21,979 nucleotides of DNA from positions 1 through 21,979 of IMG/VR virus record IMGVR_UViG_3300018049_002149; one strand, written 5' to 3'. Shown one piece after another: positions 7,437-15,135 of this stretch. Position 1 is the first letter of the stretch. Each line of letters begins with the position of its first letter. The DNA is from a virus. The position numbers and the translations under genes were made by a program. The notes beneath the pieces are model-generated. The model did not search any database and was not told the origin of the DNA. It saw nothing but the letters and a program-made list of their open reading frames with translations.

Positions 7437-8354
7437 TTATAGTTTAATGATTTTGTATACACAGGCAGCAAAGTTGATTTCTTTGTCCACCACGAACGCA
7501 TCTCTGTGTTGTGCTTCGGCAAGTTCCAAGATAATCATAGGTTGTTTATCTTCGGGGAACTCCTCAATGTTCTCAAATATATATTTAAAAAGTTCAGAGA
7601 AATCGGAAACGCCATTCTTATGAATCAGTTCACGAATCTCTTTGAAACGCTCATTGGGGTTGAGTTTCTGTAAAAGAAGTTCCAAGACTTTTAGTTTTAC
7701 ATCTGACCCCACCAATTGTTGGACATCAATGCTCAATTTACCATCCTTGGAGAATAGTTGTGCGGTATTGATAATCTTACGGATGTCGGGATGATAAGTC
7801 ACGACCAATTGTTTGATGTCCTCTGGCGAAAAGCTAACACTTTCTTGCTGAAGGATGAAGGCGAGATGGACGGCGACATCTTTCTGCGATGGAGGATTCA
7901 AAGAGAACGATTGACAACGACTTATGATGGGGTCAATAATTCTTTCTTGAAAGTTACAAGTCAAGATAAACCTTGCGTGTTTACTAAATGTCTCCATCAA
8001 GTTACGAAGAGCAGCTTGACCATTGGGTGAAATATAATCGGCCTCATCCAAGATAACAATCTTTAATGGTTTAAACCCAATGGTCGTAACGAACCCTTTA
8101 ATCTTGTTACGGATTGTATCAACACTATTCTCATCGGAAGCATTGATGAACAGATAATCACACTCAATGTTCTTGACCAACATTTTGGCAAGAGTTGTCT
8201 TACCTGTTCCTGCTCTACCTGCGAGAAGTAGATGGGGAATGTCCTGTTGGTCTATCAAGGTTTGTATCTTGTCCTTGATGTGTTCGTTACCTACATACTT
8301 GTCTAACACAACCGGACGATACTTTTCTACCCACAAGCTATTCTCTACTTGCAT
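7437..8354 (-). CDS. 44: Clamp loader ATPase large subunit, gp44
   Basis: This 305-aa AAA+ protein matches T4 gp44 and the RFC small subunits. Visible elements are the RFC-type N-terminus LWVEKYRPVVLDKYVG (residues 7-22), Walker A GRAGTGKT (46-53), Walker B with the DEAD box ILDEADYIS (101-109), sensor-1-like LTCNF (131-135) and the SRC arginine-finger motif (145-147). It would use ATP to open the gp45 clamp and load it at primer-template junctions for gp43. The start has an AGAGAGG ribosome site overlapping the stop region of the 51-aa gene upstream. Its first codons share an 18-nt sequence with that gene (AATATGCAAGTAGAGAAT), so both proteins begin MQVEN. Length is close to T4 gp44 (319 aa). 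Confidence 0.95.
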   Translation of the reverse strand: MQVENSLWVEKYRPVVLDKYVGNEHIKDKIQTLIDQQDIPHLLLAGRAGTGKTTLAKMLVKNIECDYLFINASDENSVDTIRNKIKGFVTTIGFKPLKIVILDEADYISPNGQAALRNLMETFSKHARFILTCNFQERIIDPIISRCQSFSLNPPSQKDVAVHLAFILQQESVSFSPEDIKQLVVTYHPDIRKIINTAQLFSKDGKLSIDVQQLVGSDVKLKVLELLLQKLNPNERFKEIRELIHKNGVSDFSELFKYIFENIEEFPEDKQPMIILELAEAQHRDAFVVDKEINFAACVYKIIKL

Positions 8355-8357
8355 ATT
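8340..8357 (-). repeat. Direct repeat, copy 1 (gp44 start codon region)
   Basis: The 18-nt sequence AATATGCAAGTAGAGAAT (minus strand) covers the gp44 start. An exact second copy lies 157 bp away at 8497-8514, over the start of the 51-aa gene and the stop of the glutamine synthetase gene. Confidence 0.9.
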
Positions 8358-8511
8358 AACCTCTCTTGAATGTTATAATATAACACTTTTTACAGAGTTG
8401 TCCAGACCCCTCTACATAATATTGTCTTTTGTGTATATGAGTATCTACAGGAATATTTGTATCTGTTTTACATAGAACACATTTATCGGTGACTACATTC
8501 TCTACTTGCAT
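8356..8511 (-). CDS. 51-aa CxxC...CxxC mini-protein (probable zinc binding)
   Basis: This short frame runs from ATG 8511 to TAA 8356, with GGAG five bases upstream of the start and a 10-nt overlap with the end of the glutamine synthetase gene. The product has paired cysteines at 11/14 (CVLCK) and 40/43 (CKKCY), with DTHIH and YYVEGSGQLC between. Such spacing is typical of small treble-clef or zinc-ribbon proteins, and all four cysteines are in knuckle positions, which would be unlikely in a random frame. Its stop lies 2 nt before the gp44 start, completing the coupled chain. Function is unknown; a small nucleic-acid or protein-binding zinc protein is the simplest reading. Confidence 0.78.
   Translation of the reverse strand: MQVENVVTDKCVLCKTDTNIPVDTHIHKRQYYVEGSGQLCKKCYIITFKRG
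8377..8404 (-). promoter_or_regulatory. Candidate sigma70-like promoter upstream of gp44
   Basis: On the minus strand TGGACA (8399-8404) is followed after 16 bp by TATATT (8377-8382), 23 bp before the gp44 start codon. The -10 core TTATATTA is the same as in the two better promoters upstream of gp45 and gp32. It lies inside the 51-aa gene, which lowers confidence. Confidence 0.45.
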
Positions 8512-8514
8512 ATT
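8497..8514 (-). repeat. Direct repeat, copy 2 (51-aa gene start / glutamine synthetase stop)
   Basis: This is an exact 18-nt match to the gp44 start region at 8340-8357. The copy contains both the TAG stop of the glutamine synthetase and the ATG of the 51-aa gene. Confidence 0.9.
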
Positions 8515-9512
8515 GTCTCCATAAGAATGTGACACACCTCATATGGGTCACAATTAGCGGCGGGTCTGCGGTCCTCAAGGTATCCCTTACGATTGAAAGC
8601 AGTATCCATTGGGATACGGATAGAAGCACCACGGTCGCTTATTCCCCACCTGAACTCATTAATACTACAAGTTTCGTGAAGCCCTGTCAACCTTGCTTCG
8701 TTACCATGACCATAGACGGCGATGTGGTCCTTGTGTCGGTCACCAAGACGAGCACAGGCTTCGTGGATAAGTTCTAGTCCACCATCTTGTCTCATTGACT
8801 TGGTGGAGAAGTTGACATGACAACCAGCACCATTCCAATCACCACGAACAGGCTTGGGTTCTAGTGATACATTGATACCATGTTTCTCACCCAACATATA
8901 GAGAAGGAATCGTGCAACAATAAGGTCGTCGGACATCTTGAGTGGGTCACCTGAACCAACTTGGAACTCCCACTGACCGGGCATAACTTCGGCGTTAATA
9001 CCTGAGAGTTGGATACCATAGTTTAGGCAGGAATACATATGTTCTAGGACAAGACCACGACCAAAGACTTCATCAGCGCCCACACCACAATAGAACGGAC
9101 CTTGTGGTGGTGGGTAACCGCCTTCGGGCCAACCAAGTGGGCGTTGTCCTTGGAAGAATGTATACTCTTGTTCAAGACCAACCCAAACATCTTCGTCAAT
9201 GAGTTCTTCCTGCATTCTTGCTAGAGCGTGACGAGTATTTGTTTCGTGAACAATGCCATCCGAATGGAACACCTCACAAAGAACGAGAGGAATGTGGTCG
9301 TATTGGTGATTGTATACTCTGACGGGAACCAACTTACAATCAGAGAAGTTACCTTCTGCTTGACCTGTAGAACTGCCGTCGAATCCCCAATCAGGCATAT
9401 CACCCAAAGAAACATTGGTTCTGTCTTCAACGTCTACAATCTTAATCTTTGACCTGAGCCTCTTTGTTGGGCGGGCTCCATCAATCCAAATATACTCCAC
9501 TGGTATTCTCAT
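8502..9512 (-). CDS. glnII: Glutamine synthetase, type II (GSII)
   Basis: The product (336 aa, the usual GSII length) condenses glutamate and ammonia to glutamine with ATP. It matches the eukaryote/GlnII class: beta-grasp start EYIWIDG and FDGSSTGQAEG (residues 44-54), metal ligands by alignment in GLEQEY (Glu114, Glu116), GINAEVMPGQWEFQVG (Glu175, Glu182) and CHVNFSTKSM (His232), then RLTGLHE (274-280) and RGASIRIP (294-301), ending with EDRRPAANCDPY. Every catalytic motif I can locate is intact, so it should be active rather than decaying. Its ATG overlaps the stop of the upstream glycosyltransferase-like gene (ATGA), and GGAGAG precedes it. A phage copy is an auxiliary metabolic gene, plausibly raising glutamine supply for nucleotide synthesis; involvement in a modification pathway with its neighbour is speculation. 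Confidence 0.95.
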   Translation of the reverse strand: MRIPVEYIWIDGARPTKRLRSKIKIVDVEDRTNVSLGDMPDWGFDGSSTGQAEGNFSDCKLVPVRVYNHQYDHIPLVLCEVFHSDGIVHETNTRHALARMQEELIDEDVWVGLEQEYTFFQGQRPLGWPEGGYPPPQGPFYCGVGADEVFGRGLVLEHMYSCLNYGIQLSGINAEVMPGQWEFQVGSGDPLKMSDDLIVARFLLYMLGEKHGINVSLEPKPVRGDWNGAGCHVNFSTKSMRQDGGLELIHEACARLGDRHKDHIAVYGHGNEARLTGLHETCSINEFRWGISDRGASIRIPMDTAFNRKGYLEDRRPAANCDPYEVCHILMETICK

Positions 9513-11047
9513 TTAATCTCTCCAAAAAATTTGTCTGCGTTACTATTGTTTTTCTTTTCACGATTGACCTGTTTCTTAATACTTTCCTTGATATCCTTTT
9601 GAAGTTCTACCCGTTCAAAGTCAAGGTCAAGTTCAGACTCACCAAAGTCTTCACCATTTATCTCACCAATCAATCGTTGCTTTACTTCTTCATTAGGAAT
9701 AAAAAACCTAGTGAACTTACTTGTTGGGTCATCACGAACACCCATATCCATAGCCTTTAACCTCAATCCTTCCCAAACATTACTGGAATACAAATCTGGA
9801 TGGGAGTTTTTGAGTAGATGTGCTTTGTATGCATTATTCTGTAGGGAAATAATGTGATGATACCATTCGTTGTTATATTTTGAAACAGGAATTCTAGTTT
9901 CTTCCATTGTCTCCATCATTGTATTTAAGAGATTAGTCTTAAATGTTTCATCGTGAGGAGGCAAAGTCCATTCAAATCTATCTGGTATATTATTTAATAG
10001 ATTCAAGAAATCATCCTTGGTTTTAAACAGGAAAGGATAGTCGTCACCAAGAACATATCGTTGTGTTGGATGATTATATGCTAATGAAGGAGTATCAAAA
10101 CTAATAGAATCTTGAACAGAAAGATTCCAAGTCATATAACCATCAACAAAACACATTGTTGCGTGACAGTTCTGCAATAGATACAGATACTTCCTATAAT
10201 CTAAGGTTTGAACGTGGAAGTGGTCTGGGGCTGGATTACCAGCTCTAGGATTCAGAGCGTTTTCATCGGTAACCCAAATCAAATACTCATCACCCAATCC
10301 TTCTGTGTATTCAATCAACTTATTAATACCAGTTGTCTTGGCCCATCTATGGTTAAACACCAGAATTTTCTTATCTCTTGGTAAGGGGAATGGTTCTGGT
10401 TCTTCATCGTGGTTGACCCCAAGAGGCATATAACGAATCTTATTCTCTACATAAGGAAGATTAATATCAATAAAAGAATTTTCTCGTTTCGGGGAGAAAT
10501 TTGTTTGTAGATATTTTAAACTTTCTTCACAATGAAAGAATGTATTAGCACCAAGGTGGATTGCCTCAAGTTGTCTAATAAATCCATCGGGGAATACATC
10601 GGTTGGTTTAGTCTGTGGTGTATCCAACCAATGGAAAATATTAAATACCTTTGTGAACGCACCATACCTAGCACTCTGAATACCATTGATGATGCCATAG
10701 GTAAGTTCTGGTTGGTGATTAAAGATAAAGTCCAAGTCCATTCCACGAAGATTAAACATACGAACAATATCCTTAGCGTTCATATGACCTCTGTTCAGAG
10801 TCACTGACCCGGCATAATCAAACGGAATCAAAGTAACATTGTCGCGGTCATCTGGAATTTCGTGGTTCTCTGGAGCAAGAATAAAGTGATGACACATCGG
10901 TAACCACTCAACTGTCTTGTTCAAAACCTTATAGTTAGAACATTTGTTGTGTTCATACTTTGGACCACGCCACCTTACGGGGGACATAAAGTGCAATACT
11001 CGTCTCCCATATAGAGGGTGGTCTATATATTCTTCTCTAGGAATCAT
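9509..11047 (-). CDS. Putative GT-B-like glycosyltransferase (512 aa)
   Basis: The protein looks like a two-domain GT-B glycosyltransferase. There is a strand-turn start (RRVLHFMSPVRWRGPKYEHN), a mid-protein NIFHWLDTPQTKP segment, then a second Rossmann-like half beginning KKILVFNHRWAKTTGINKLI (residues 226-245) and a donor-site-like TMCFVDGYMTWNLSVQDSIS (297-316). The E-X7-E motif of the GT4 enzymes at the left of the window is absent, so it belongs to a different group. Residues about 450-512 form a highly charged, probably helical tail. It is coupled by ATGA overlaps to gp45 upstream and glutamine synthetase downstream, far from the surface-sugar genes. Its place in the replication operon allows a DNA-glycosylating role, but no hydroxymethylase gene is visible here. 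Family membership is moderately sure, substrate unknown. Confidence 0.65.
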   Translation of the reverse strand: MIPREEYIDHPLYGRRVLHFMSPVRWRGPKYEHNKCSNYKVLNKTVEWLPMCHHFILAPENHEIPDDRDNVTLIPFDYAGSVTLNRGHMNAKDIVRMFNLRGMDLDFIFNHQPELTYGIINGIQSARYGAFTKVFNIFHWLDTPQTKPTDVFPDGFIRQLEAIHLGANTFFHCEESLKYLQTNFSPKRENSFIDINLPYVENKIRYMPLGVNHDEEPEPFPLPRDKKILVFNHRWAKTTGINKLIEYTEGLGDEYLIWVTDENALNPRAGNPAPDHFHVQTLDYRKYLYLLQNCHATMCFVDGYMTWNLSVQDSISFDTPSLAYNHPTQRYVLGDDYPFLFKTKDDFLNLLNNIPDRFEWTLPPHDETFKTNLLNTMMETMEETRIPVSKYNNEWYHHIISLQNNAYKAHLLKNSHPDLYSSNVWEGLRLKAMDMGVRDDPTSKFTRFFIPNEEVKQRLIGEINGEDFGESELDLDFERVELQKDIKESIKKQVNREKKNNSNADKFFGEIK

Positions 11048-11766
11048 ACATCAATCGCCATCTGAACAAGGTAATACGTTGAACTGATATCATTTGTATG
11101 GAAGGTGATTCTAGCCAGACCAGTAGAACTGACCTCCATTACACCCTGAGTAACATCCTTGTTAGATGTAAGGATTTCCTTCAGATATGTAGCAGAGAAA
11201 CTGATTGGGGAAAAACTACCAACATCATTAGACTTGGCGTTCAACTTGATTCGGTTGGTGTTACTTGTAGAGAAACCCAACACAACATCTGTCTTACCAT
11301 TGTTACTAGAGATAGTAAAGGTATCAGACTCAGCAAGAGCGCTCTTTGCCTTCACGAAAGTATTGACAAAGGTTTCGTCAATGTCAACCTTCAGTTCAAA
11401 TTCTGGAACGGTCTTGAGGTCTGGAACAGGGGGGATGATTGATTCATCTGAAAGGACAAATGTCATCTCTGTATTTGATTGGTCGGTGAAATGAACTGCG
11501 TAAGCAACATCACCATTGACCAAGGGTTTGGTTAGAAACGTATCACTCAGGATACCAATCATTGACCTCAACCTACTGGTTTCATACACACTATATCTGC
11601 CAGTGGGGAGGAAGGGTTGATTCATTGTAACCTCACAAAGAACATTCTTGTCACTACTAATACCCCTGACCTTGACATCGTTTGTGGAACAATCAAATGT
11701 CACACTATCACAAGCACCACCAAGGGTGTATTTGGAAATAAACTTTTCCAAAATGTTTCTGTTCAT
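11044..11766 (-). CDS. 45: DNA polymerase sliding clamp, gp45
   Basis: This 240-aa protein corresponds to the T4 gp45 trimeric clamp (228 aa), which tethers gp43 to DNA and in T4-like phages also activates late transcription. The N-terminal half begins MNRNILEKFISKYTLG, followed by a repeated beta-alpha-beta pattern (GRYSVYETSRLRSMIGIL; MTFVLSDESIIPPVP) and a second domain with ISFSATYLKEIL and a final strand SSTYYLVQMAIDV. No enzyme motif is expected. A strong AGGAGAGG ribosome site precedes the start, and a TTGACT/TATATT promoter lies in the 58-bp gap behind gp43, so the clamp and its followers can be transcribed separately from the polymerase. The stop overlaps the next start as ATGA. Confidence 0.93.
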   Translation of the reverse strand: MNRNILEKFISKYTLGGACDSVTFDCSTNDVKVRGISSDKNVLCEVTMNQPFLPTGRYSVYETSRLRSMIGILSDTFLTKPLVNGDVAYAVHFTDQSNTEMTFVLSDESIIPPVPDLKTVPEFELKVDIDETFVNTFVKAKSALAESDTFTISSNNGKTDVVLGFSTSNTNRIKLNAKSNDVGSFSPISFSATYLKEILTSNKDVTQGVMEVSSTGLARITFHTNDISSTYYLVQMAIDV

Positions 11767-11793
11767 AACCTCTCCTGTTTTAATTTACTCTGT

Positions 11794-11822
11794 AATATAA
11801 TACATTATTGTTATCTAGTCAA
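11794..11822 (-). promoter_or_regulatory. Sigma70-like promoter for the gp45 operon
   Basis: On the minus strand TTGACT (-35, 11817-11822) and TATATT (-10, 11794-11799) are separated by exactly 17 bp, in the short gap between the gp43 stop and the gp45 start. The same two hexamers with the same spacing occur upstream of gp32. Confidence 0.78.
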
Positions 11823-11824
11823 GG

Positions 11825-14404
11825 TCAAAACGCAAAGAATTGACTAGCTTTTTCGTTTACATCCATCGGAAGTTCTCCCCAATCTAGAGCATCATAAAAG
11901 TCTTTGACCTTCTTTTTTAATTCGGCCTCAAACAATCTACGATGGTCACAATATTCTGTTAAGAACTTCACGATTTGTGGTGGGTCTTCATAATCTTTAA
12001 ACGCAAGACTATCAAGTTTATATGGGTTATCTTTTAATAACACATACTTTATCTTTTCACCCTCACTGATTGGTGGGTATTGTTTTTCTATACCGAACTC
12101 TGACAACAATTGGTTATAGTTTATTGCCGACTTGAGGTGGATAGGTGTTCCCTTTCCATAGTCACCAATGATATCACCCACACCATACTTCTTAAAACCT
12201 TTGACTGATGTATTCCTAGCAATTTCACGATACGGAATATCATTTAGACTTTTATAGAATGTCATTAGTTCATTACTGACCACATCCTTGTCTCTATTCT
12301 TTAGTAGGTCCAGAATAAAATTTCTCATATACGACTTAAACTTAATCGGGAAGGATGACCGAATAATGTCAAGTCCCTTGACACCTAGTTTCGGTTCAAT
12401 TTCCATATCCTTTTCCAAGTCATATGTCTTGAGCATTGCGTATCGTTTCTTAGCAATCCAGATACCAGAACTTGCAATAACCTCACCTTTTATGTAAAGT
12501 TTATGAGCTTCACAATTGAAATAATCCAGAGACATACTATCATAATAAGCATTAAGTCGTCCCTCAATAAATCTAGCAAGTTTAATCGTGTTTTCTTGAA
12601 TGTCGCCATTGAATTTGTGTTGTAAGGGAACGGATGAAAAGTAAAGAGAATCTGTATCAATGTAGACACACCAATCCTTTTCGTCGGCTGTGTCTGGTCT
12701 TTCTTTTTTCCGTAGTGCTTCTGCGTTTAGTGCTCGTTGATACTTTGCTACTTCTGCAGCACTTCTTGGTTCTGCTCCAATCTGGTCAAACAACTCATTA
12801 ACAAATGTCTCTGAGTTTTTAATTACATCCTGACCGACAGCTGTAACAGCAAGAGCGTTATCAATGTCAAAAAATCTGAAAACTGGAAGACCCAGAACTC
12901 CGTATAGTGAGTTAAGGAAAATCTTTTGAATGTGTTGTCGTCTATCATAATAGTCAGCTAACTCCTCATTACCTTCGTTTGCATACTTCTTCATTAAGTC
13001 TTTGTATTCTACACGTTCACTGAACCACTTCTCTAGAATATCTGGAATAACTCCTCGTTTGTCCTGACGATACAAGATACCATTTGTACTGACCGCAAGG
13101 TTTCCGTCTGTTACAAATTGTTTAAACTGGTCGTTGGTTAGGTTTGCAGTTTCATCACCTGTTTCAACCACAACTTTTTCAAGTTCGCCGGCTACATACT
13201 TCCGATTATCCCAACCAACAACACGACCAACCTTTGTCTCTGGTGAAATATTAAGAGACATAATGATACTTGGATACAGAGATTGTAAGTCCAGAGAAAA
13301 CAACCACTCATACTTAGCAGGCATTGGGGTCTTGACATACGCTCCCGTGAAACCCTCACCATCTTTGTTGTCCATCAACTCTCTGGCGTCGGGGTCGCGG
13401 TCAGTCACAATCATACCCTGACGATGCAGATACGTTACAATCGTTCCTTCAAGGAAACGAGAAGAGTAACAATAATCTTCGTATGGAACGTGACCAATAT
13501 GGCAGATACCTCTGACCAACTCAATCAGTTTCATCTTCTTTTCAAGCTCTACGATAATCTCAACGTCTCGTAGGTTATATCTAATAAACTTGTCAATGTC
13601 ATTCTCAAACAAATCATCAAGGGTTCCTTCATATTCAATCTTACCCATACCCAACTCAATGTCACCCACGGTATCAAGACGATAGTTAGGAAGTTCGGTA
13701 TAGGTAAACTTTTTATAAAGGTCTAGATAATCAAGACACGAAATGCCAGCAATTTGATACTTCATTCTGTAGTTTGAGTATTTGACCTTCTGGATACTGG
13801 ACATTCTTAGAGCGTGATTGTATCCAAGAACGTGTTGTATTCTACGATACAGATAGGGAGTATCAAACTGGTCACAGTTCCAACCAGAAATAATAGTTGG
13901 GTTGATACCCTCCCACAAATCCAAGAAAAAATACAACAGGTCAAACTCTGTGGTAAAAAACTTAACGTGTGTATTGTCTTTGGAATAGTTTTCTTTCTCA
14001 CCAGAAGTATCAAGAACTAACGCGTGATACTCGTCTGTGATTTGGTCGTAGAGAGCAATAGATGTTACTTCGTTGTTTGCGGTTTCAACGTTCGGAAGCT
14101 CCGGTTTCATTGAAACCTCAATATCAAATACAACTAGTCGGTGACCATCAGATGGTTCATCACTTTCTAGATACACATCAGTCAACACCCGTGTCTCAAT
14201 GGGAAGGTCACTCTCATAAATTTCGGGGTCCGCTTTCTGGAACCTCCGTGTCTTGGAGCACCTGTCACCATTGAAGCATAGATGTTGACCGCGTGGATTT
14301 TTACGATAGGCGTATTGATACTCTTTCGCCGGAAAAACATAATAACCTTTCTGGTCATCCCAGATGTGAACGTAATCATCTGCGAGATAGATATTTTGAT
14401 ACAT
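11825..14404 (-). CDS. 43: Family B DNA polymerase, gp43
   Basis: The replicative polymerase (859 aa; T4 gp43 has 898) carries a 3'-5' exonuclease and a polymerase domain. Exonuclease motifs are I FDIEVS (Asp94, Glu96), II SGWNCDQFDTPYLY (173-186) and III YNLRD (Tyr276, Asp280). Polymerase motifs are A DLQSLYPSIIMS (Asp372), B KIFLNSLYGVLG (494-505) and C YIDTDS (581-586). The C-terminus EKASQFFAF resembles the T4 clamp-binding tail that docks on gp45. Both active sites look intact. It starts right after the 55-aa gene, whose TAG stop overlaps the weak ribosome site AAGTAGG. The gp45 promoter lies just past its stop. No intein or split is visible. Confidence 0.97.
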   Translation of the reverse strand: MYQNIYLADDYVHIWDDQKGYYVFPAKEYQYAYRKNPRGQHLCFNGDRCSKTRRFQKADPEIYESDLPIETRVLTDVYLESDEPSDGHRLVVFDIEVSMKPELPNVETANNEVTSIALYDQITDEYHALVLDTSGEKENYSKDNTHVKFFTTEFDLLYFFLDLWEGINPTIISGWNCDQFDTPYLYRRIQHVLGYNHALRMSSIQKVKYSNYRMKYQIAGISCLDYLDLYKKFTYTELPNYRLDTVGDIELGMGKIEYEGTLDDLFENDIDKFIRYNLRDVEIIVELEKKMKLIELVRGICHIGHVPYEDYCYSSRFLEGTIVTYLHRQGMIVTDRDPDARELMDNKDGEGFTGAYVKTPMPAKYEWLFSLDLQSLYPSIIMSLNISPETKVGRVVGWDNRKYVAGELEKVVVETGDETANLTNDQFKQFVTDGNLAVSTNGILYRQDKRGVIPDILEKWFSERVEYKDLMKKYANEGNEELADYYDRRQHIQKIFLNSLYGVLGLPVFRFFDIDNALAVTAVGQDVIKNSETFVNELFDQIGAEPRSAAEVAKYQRALNAEALRKKERPDTADEKDWCVYIDTDSLYFSSVPLQHKFNGDIQENTIKLARFIEGRLNAYYDSMSLDYFNCEAHKLYIKGEVIASSGIWIAKKRYAMLKTYDLEKDMEIEPKLGVKGLDIIRSSFPIKFKSYMRNFILDLLKNRDKDVVSNELMTFYKSLNDIPYREIARNTSVKGFKKYGVGDIIGDYGKGTPIHLKSAINYNQLLSEFGIEKQYPPISEGEKIKYVLLKDNPYKLDSLAFKDYEDPPQIVKFLTEYCDHRRLFEAELKKKVKDFYDALDWGELPMDVNEKASQFFAF

Positions 14405-14409
14405 TAGAC

Positions 14410-14577
14410 CTACTTGTTGTTTTGATTTATCCTTGCTTGATTTTCATACCAAATCATCTTCTTTAGATGAGCGTCTCTTTCTACATTAAATTTACGAAGA
14501 GCTTCATCGTGTGTCAAGTCCTTGTTTTGGGGCATATTGACCCAAGTTTGCCAAGGTAAAAATTCATAGTAATTCAT
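14410..14577 (-). CDS. Small protein of unknown function (55 aa)
   Basis: I chose ATG 14577 because AGGAGA precedes it and the gene then begins 1 nt after the dUTPase stop; a longer frame would start inside dut. The product is polar and probably mostly helical (DEALRKFNVERDAHLKKMIW), with an aromatic N-terminus (MNYYEFLPWQTWVNM). It has no cysteine and no membrane segment. I do not recognise it. Its position between dUTPase and DNA polymerase makes a replication-linked role possible. Confidence 0.7.
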   Translation of the reverse strand: MNYYEFLPWQTWVNMPQNKDLTHDEALRKFNVERDAHLKKMIWYENQARINQNNK

Positions 14578-14578
14578 A

Positions 14579-15124
14579 CTATTCTCCTGTGCTGCCGAAT
14601 CCATCTTCACCACGACCATCACTGGTTACGATTTCATCTACTTCTTCAATTTCAAAATCTGTAACGGGAATCAAAACCAACTGAGCAATCTTGTCACCTT
14701 TATTAAAGTTAATTCTATAGGGAGTAGAATTAAAAAGTGCAATTCTAATCTCTCCTGTGTAACCATTATCAATGACACCCGCTACCGTAAAGACTTTTCT
14801 TTTCGTAGCAATAGATGACCTGTCCTTGATAAGACCACCAAAACCTTTTGGAAACTGAATTGATACTCCTGTGCTAACTAACTCAGTAGACACGGGGTAT
14901 AACGTAATGTCTTCATTAGCATACAAGTCATAACCTAAATCACCAGTATGTGCTTTGGTGGGTAATACTGCGTCTTCCTGTAACCTTTTGACTTTCATTG
15001 ATTCTCCTCTGGGTTCTTCCCAATCAATCATAATGTCTGCGTTGGATGTCCCACGCGTGGGGGAGTCACTTGATATCCCCCACGCATGAGCCGTTCCGTA
15101 TGTAAGATTCTTCCATACTGTCAT
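14579..15124 (-). CDS. dut: dUTP diphosphatase (dUTPase) with a 42-residue N-terminal extension or leader
   Basis: This trimeric-type dUTPase hydrolyses dUTP to dUMP, keeping uracil out of DNA and feeding dTMP synthesis. All five motifs are present: 1 GDLGYDLYA, 2 KDRSSIA, 3 VIDNGYTGEI, 4 GDKIAQLVL and 5 GRGEDGFGSTGE. The family-typical protein would start at Met43 (MKVKRLQEDAVLPTKAHTGD), giving 139 aa from ATG 14998. That ATG has its own strong AGAGGAG site, while the upstream ATG 15124 has an equally strong AAGGAG site. The first 42 codons are open but unlike any dUTPase part I know and contain a long hairpin. Two in-frame products are therefore possible. The gene sits between the class II reductase and gp43, a nucleotide-supply context. 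Confidence 0.93.
   Translation of the reverse strand: MTVWKNLTYGTAHAWGISSDSPTRGTSNADIMIDWEEPRGESMKVKRLQEDAVLPTKAHTGDLGYDLYANEDITLYPVSTELVSTGVSIQFPKGFGGLIKDRSSIATKRKVFTVAGVIDNGYTGEIRIALFNSTPYRINFNKGDKIAQLVLIPVTDFEIEEVDEIVTSDGRGEDGFGSTGE
15004..15010 (-). promoter_or_regulatory. dut: Internal Shine-Dalgarno site for the short dUTPase
   Basis: AGAGGAG on the minus strand lies five bases upstream of the in-frame ATG at 14998, where the conserved dUTPase domain begins. It supports internal initiation in addition to, or instead of, the start at 15124. Confidence 0.7.
15052..15088 (-). repeat. 13-bp inverted repeat (stable hairpin) in the dUTPase leader
   Basis: In the minus-strand RNA CAUGCGUGGGGGA pairs with UCCCCCACGCGUG: 12 Watson-Crick pairs and one U-G, around an 11-nt loop. 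There is no following U-run, so it does not look like an intrinsic terminator. It ends 41 nt before the internal ribosome site at 15010. Confidence 0.8.
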
Positions 15125-15135
15125 AACTTTCTCCT

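Noticed and set aside
7124-7522. Longer zinc-ribbon frame reaching into gp44
   Set aside because: The first 32 codons are antiregister gp44 sequence. ATG 7426 has a good AAGGAA site and starts after the gp44 stop.
14410-14622. Longer 70-aa frame starting inside dut
   Set aside because: ATG 14577 has AGGAGA upstream and begins just after the dut stop; the extra codons overlap dUTPase motif 5.
15052-15088. Hairpin as a rho-independent terminator after the reductase
   Set aside because: No U-run follows the stem on the transcribed strand, and it lies in an open frame leading into dut.
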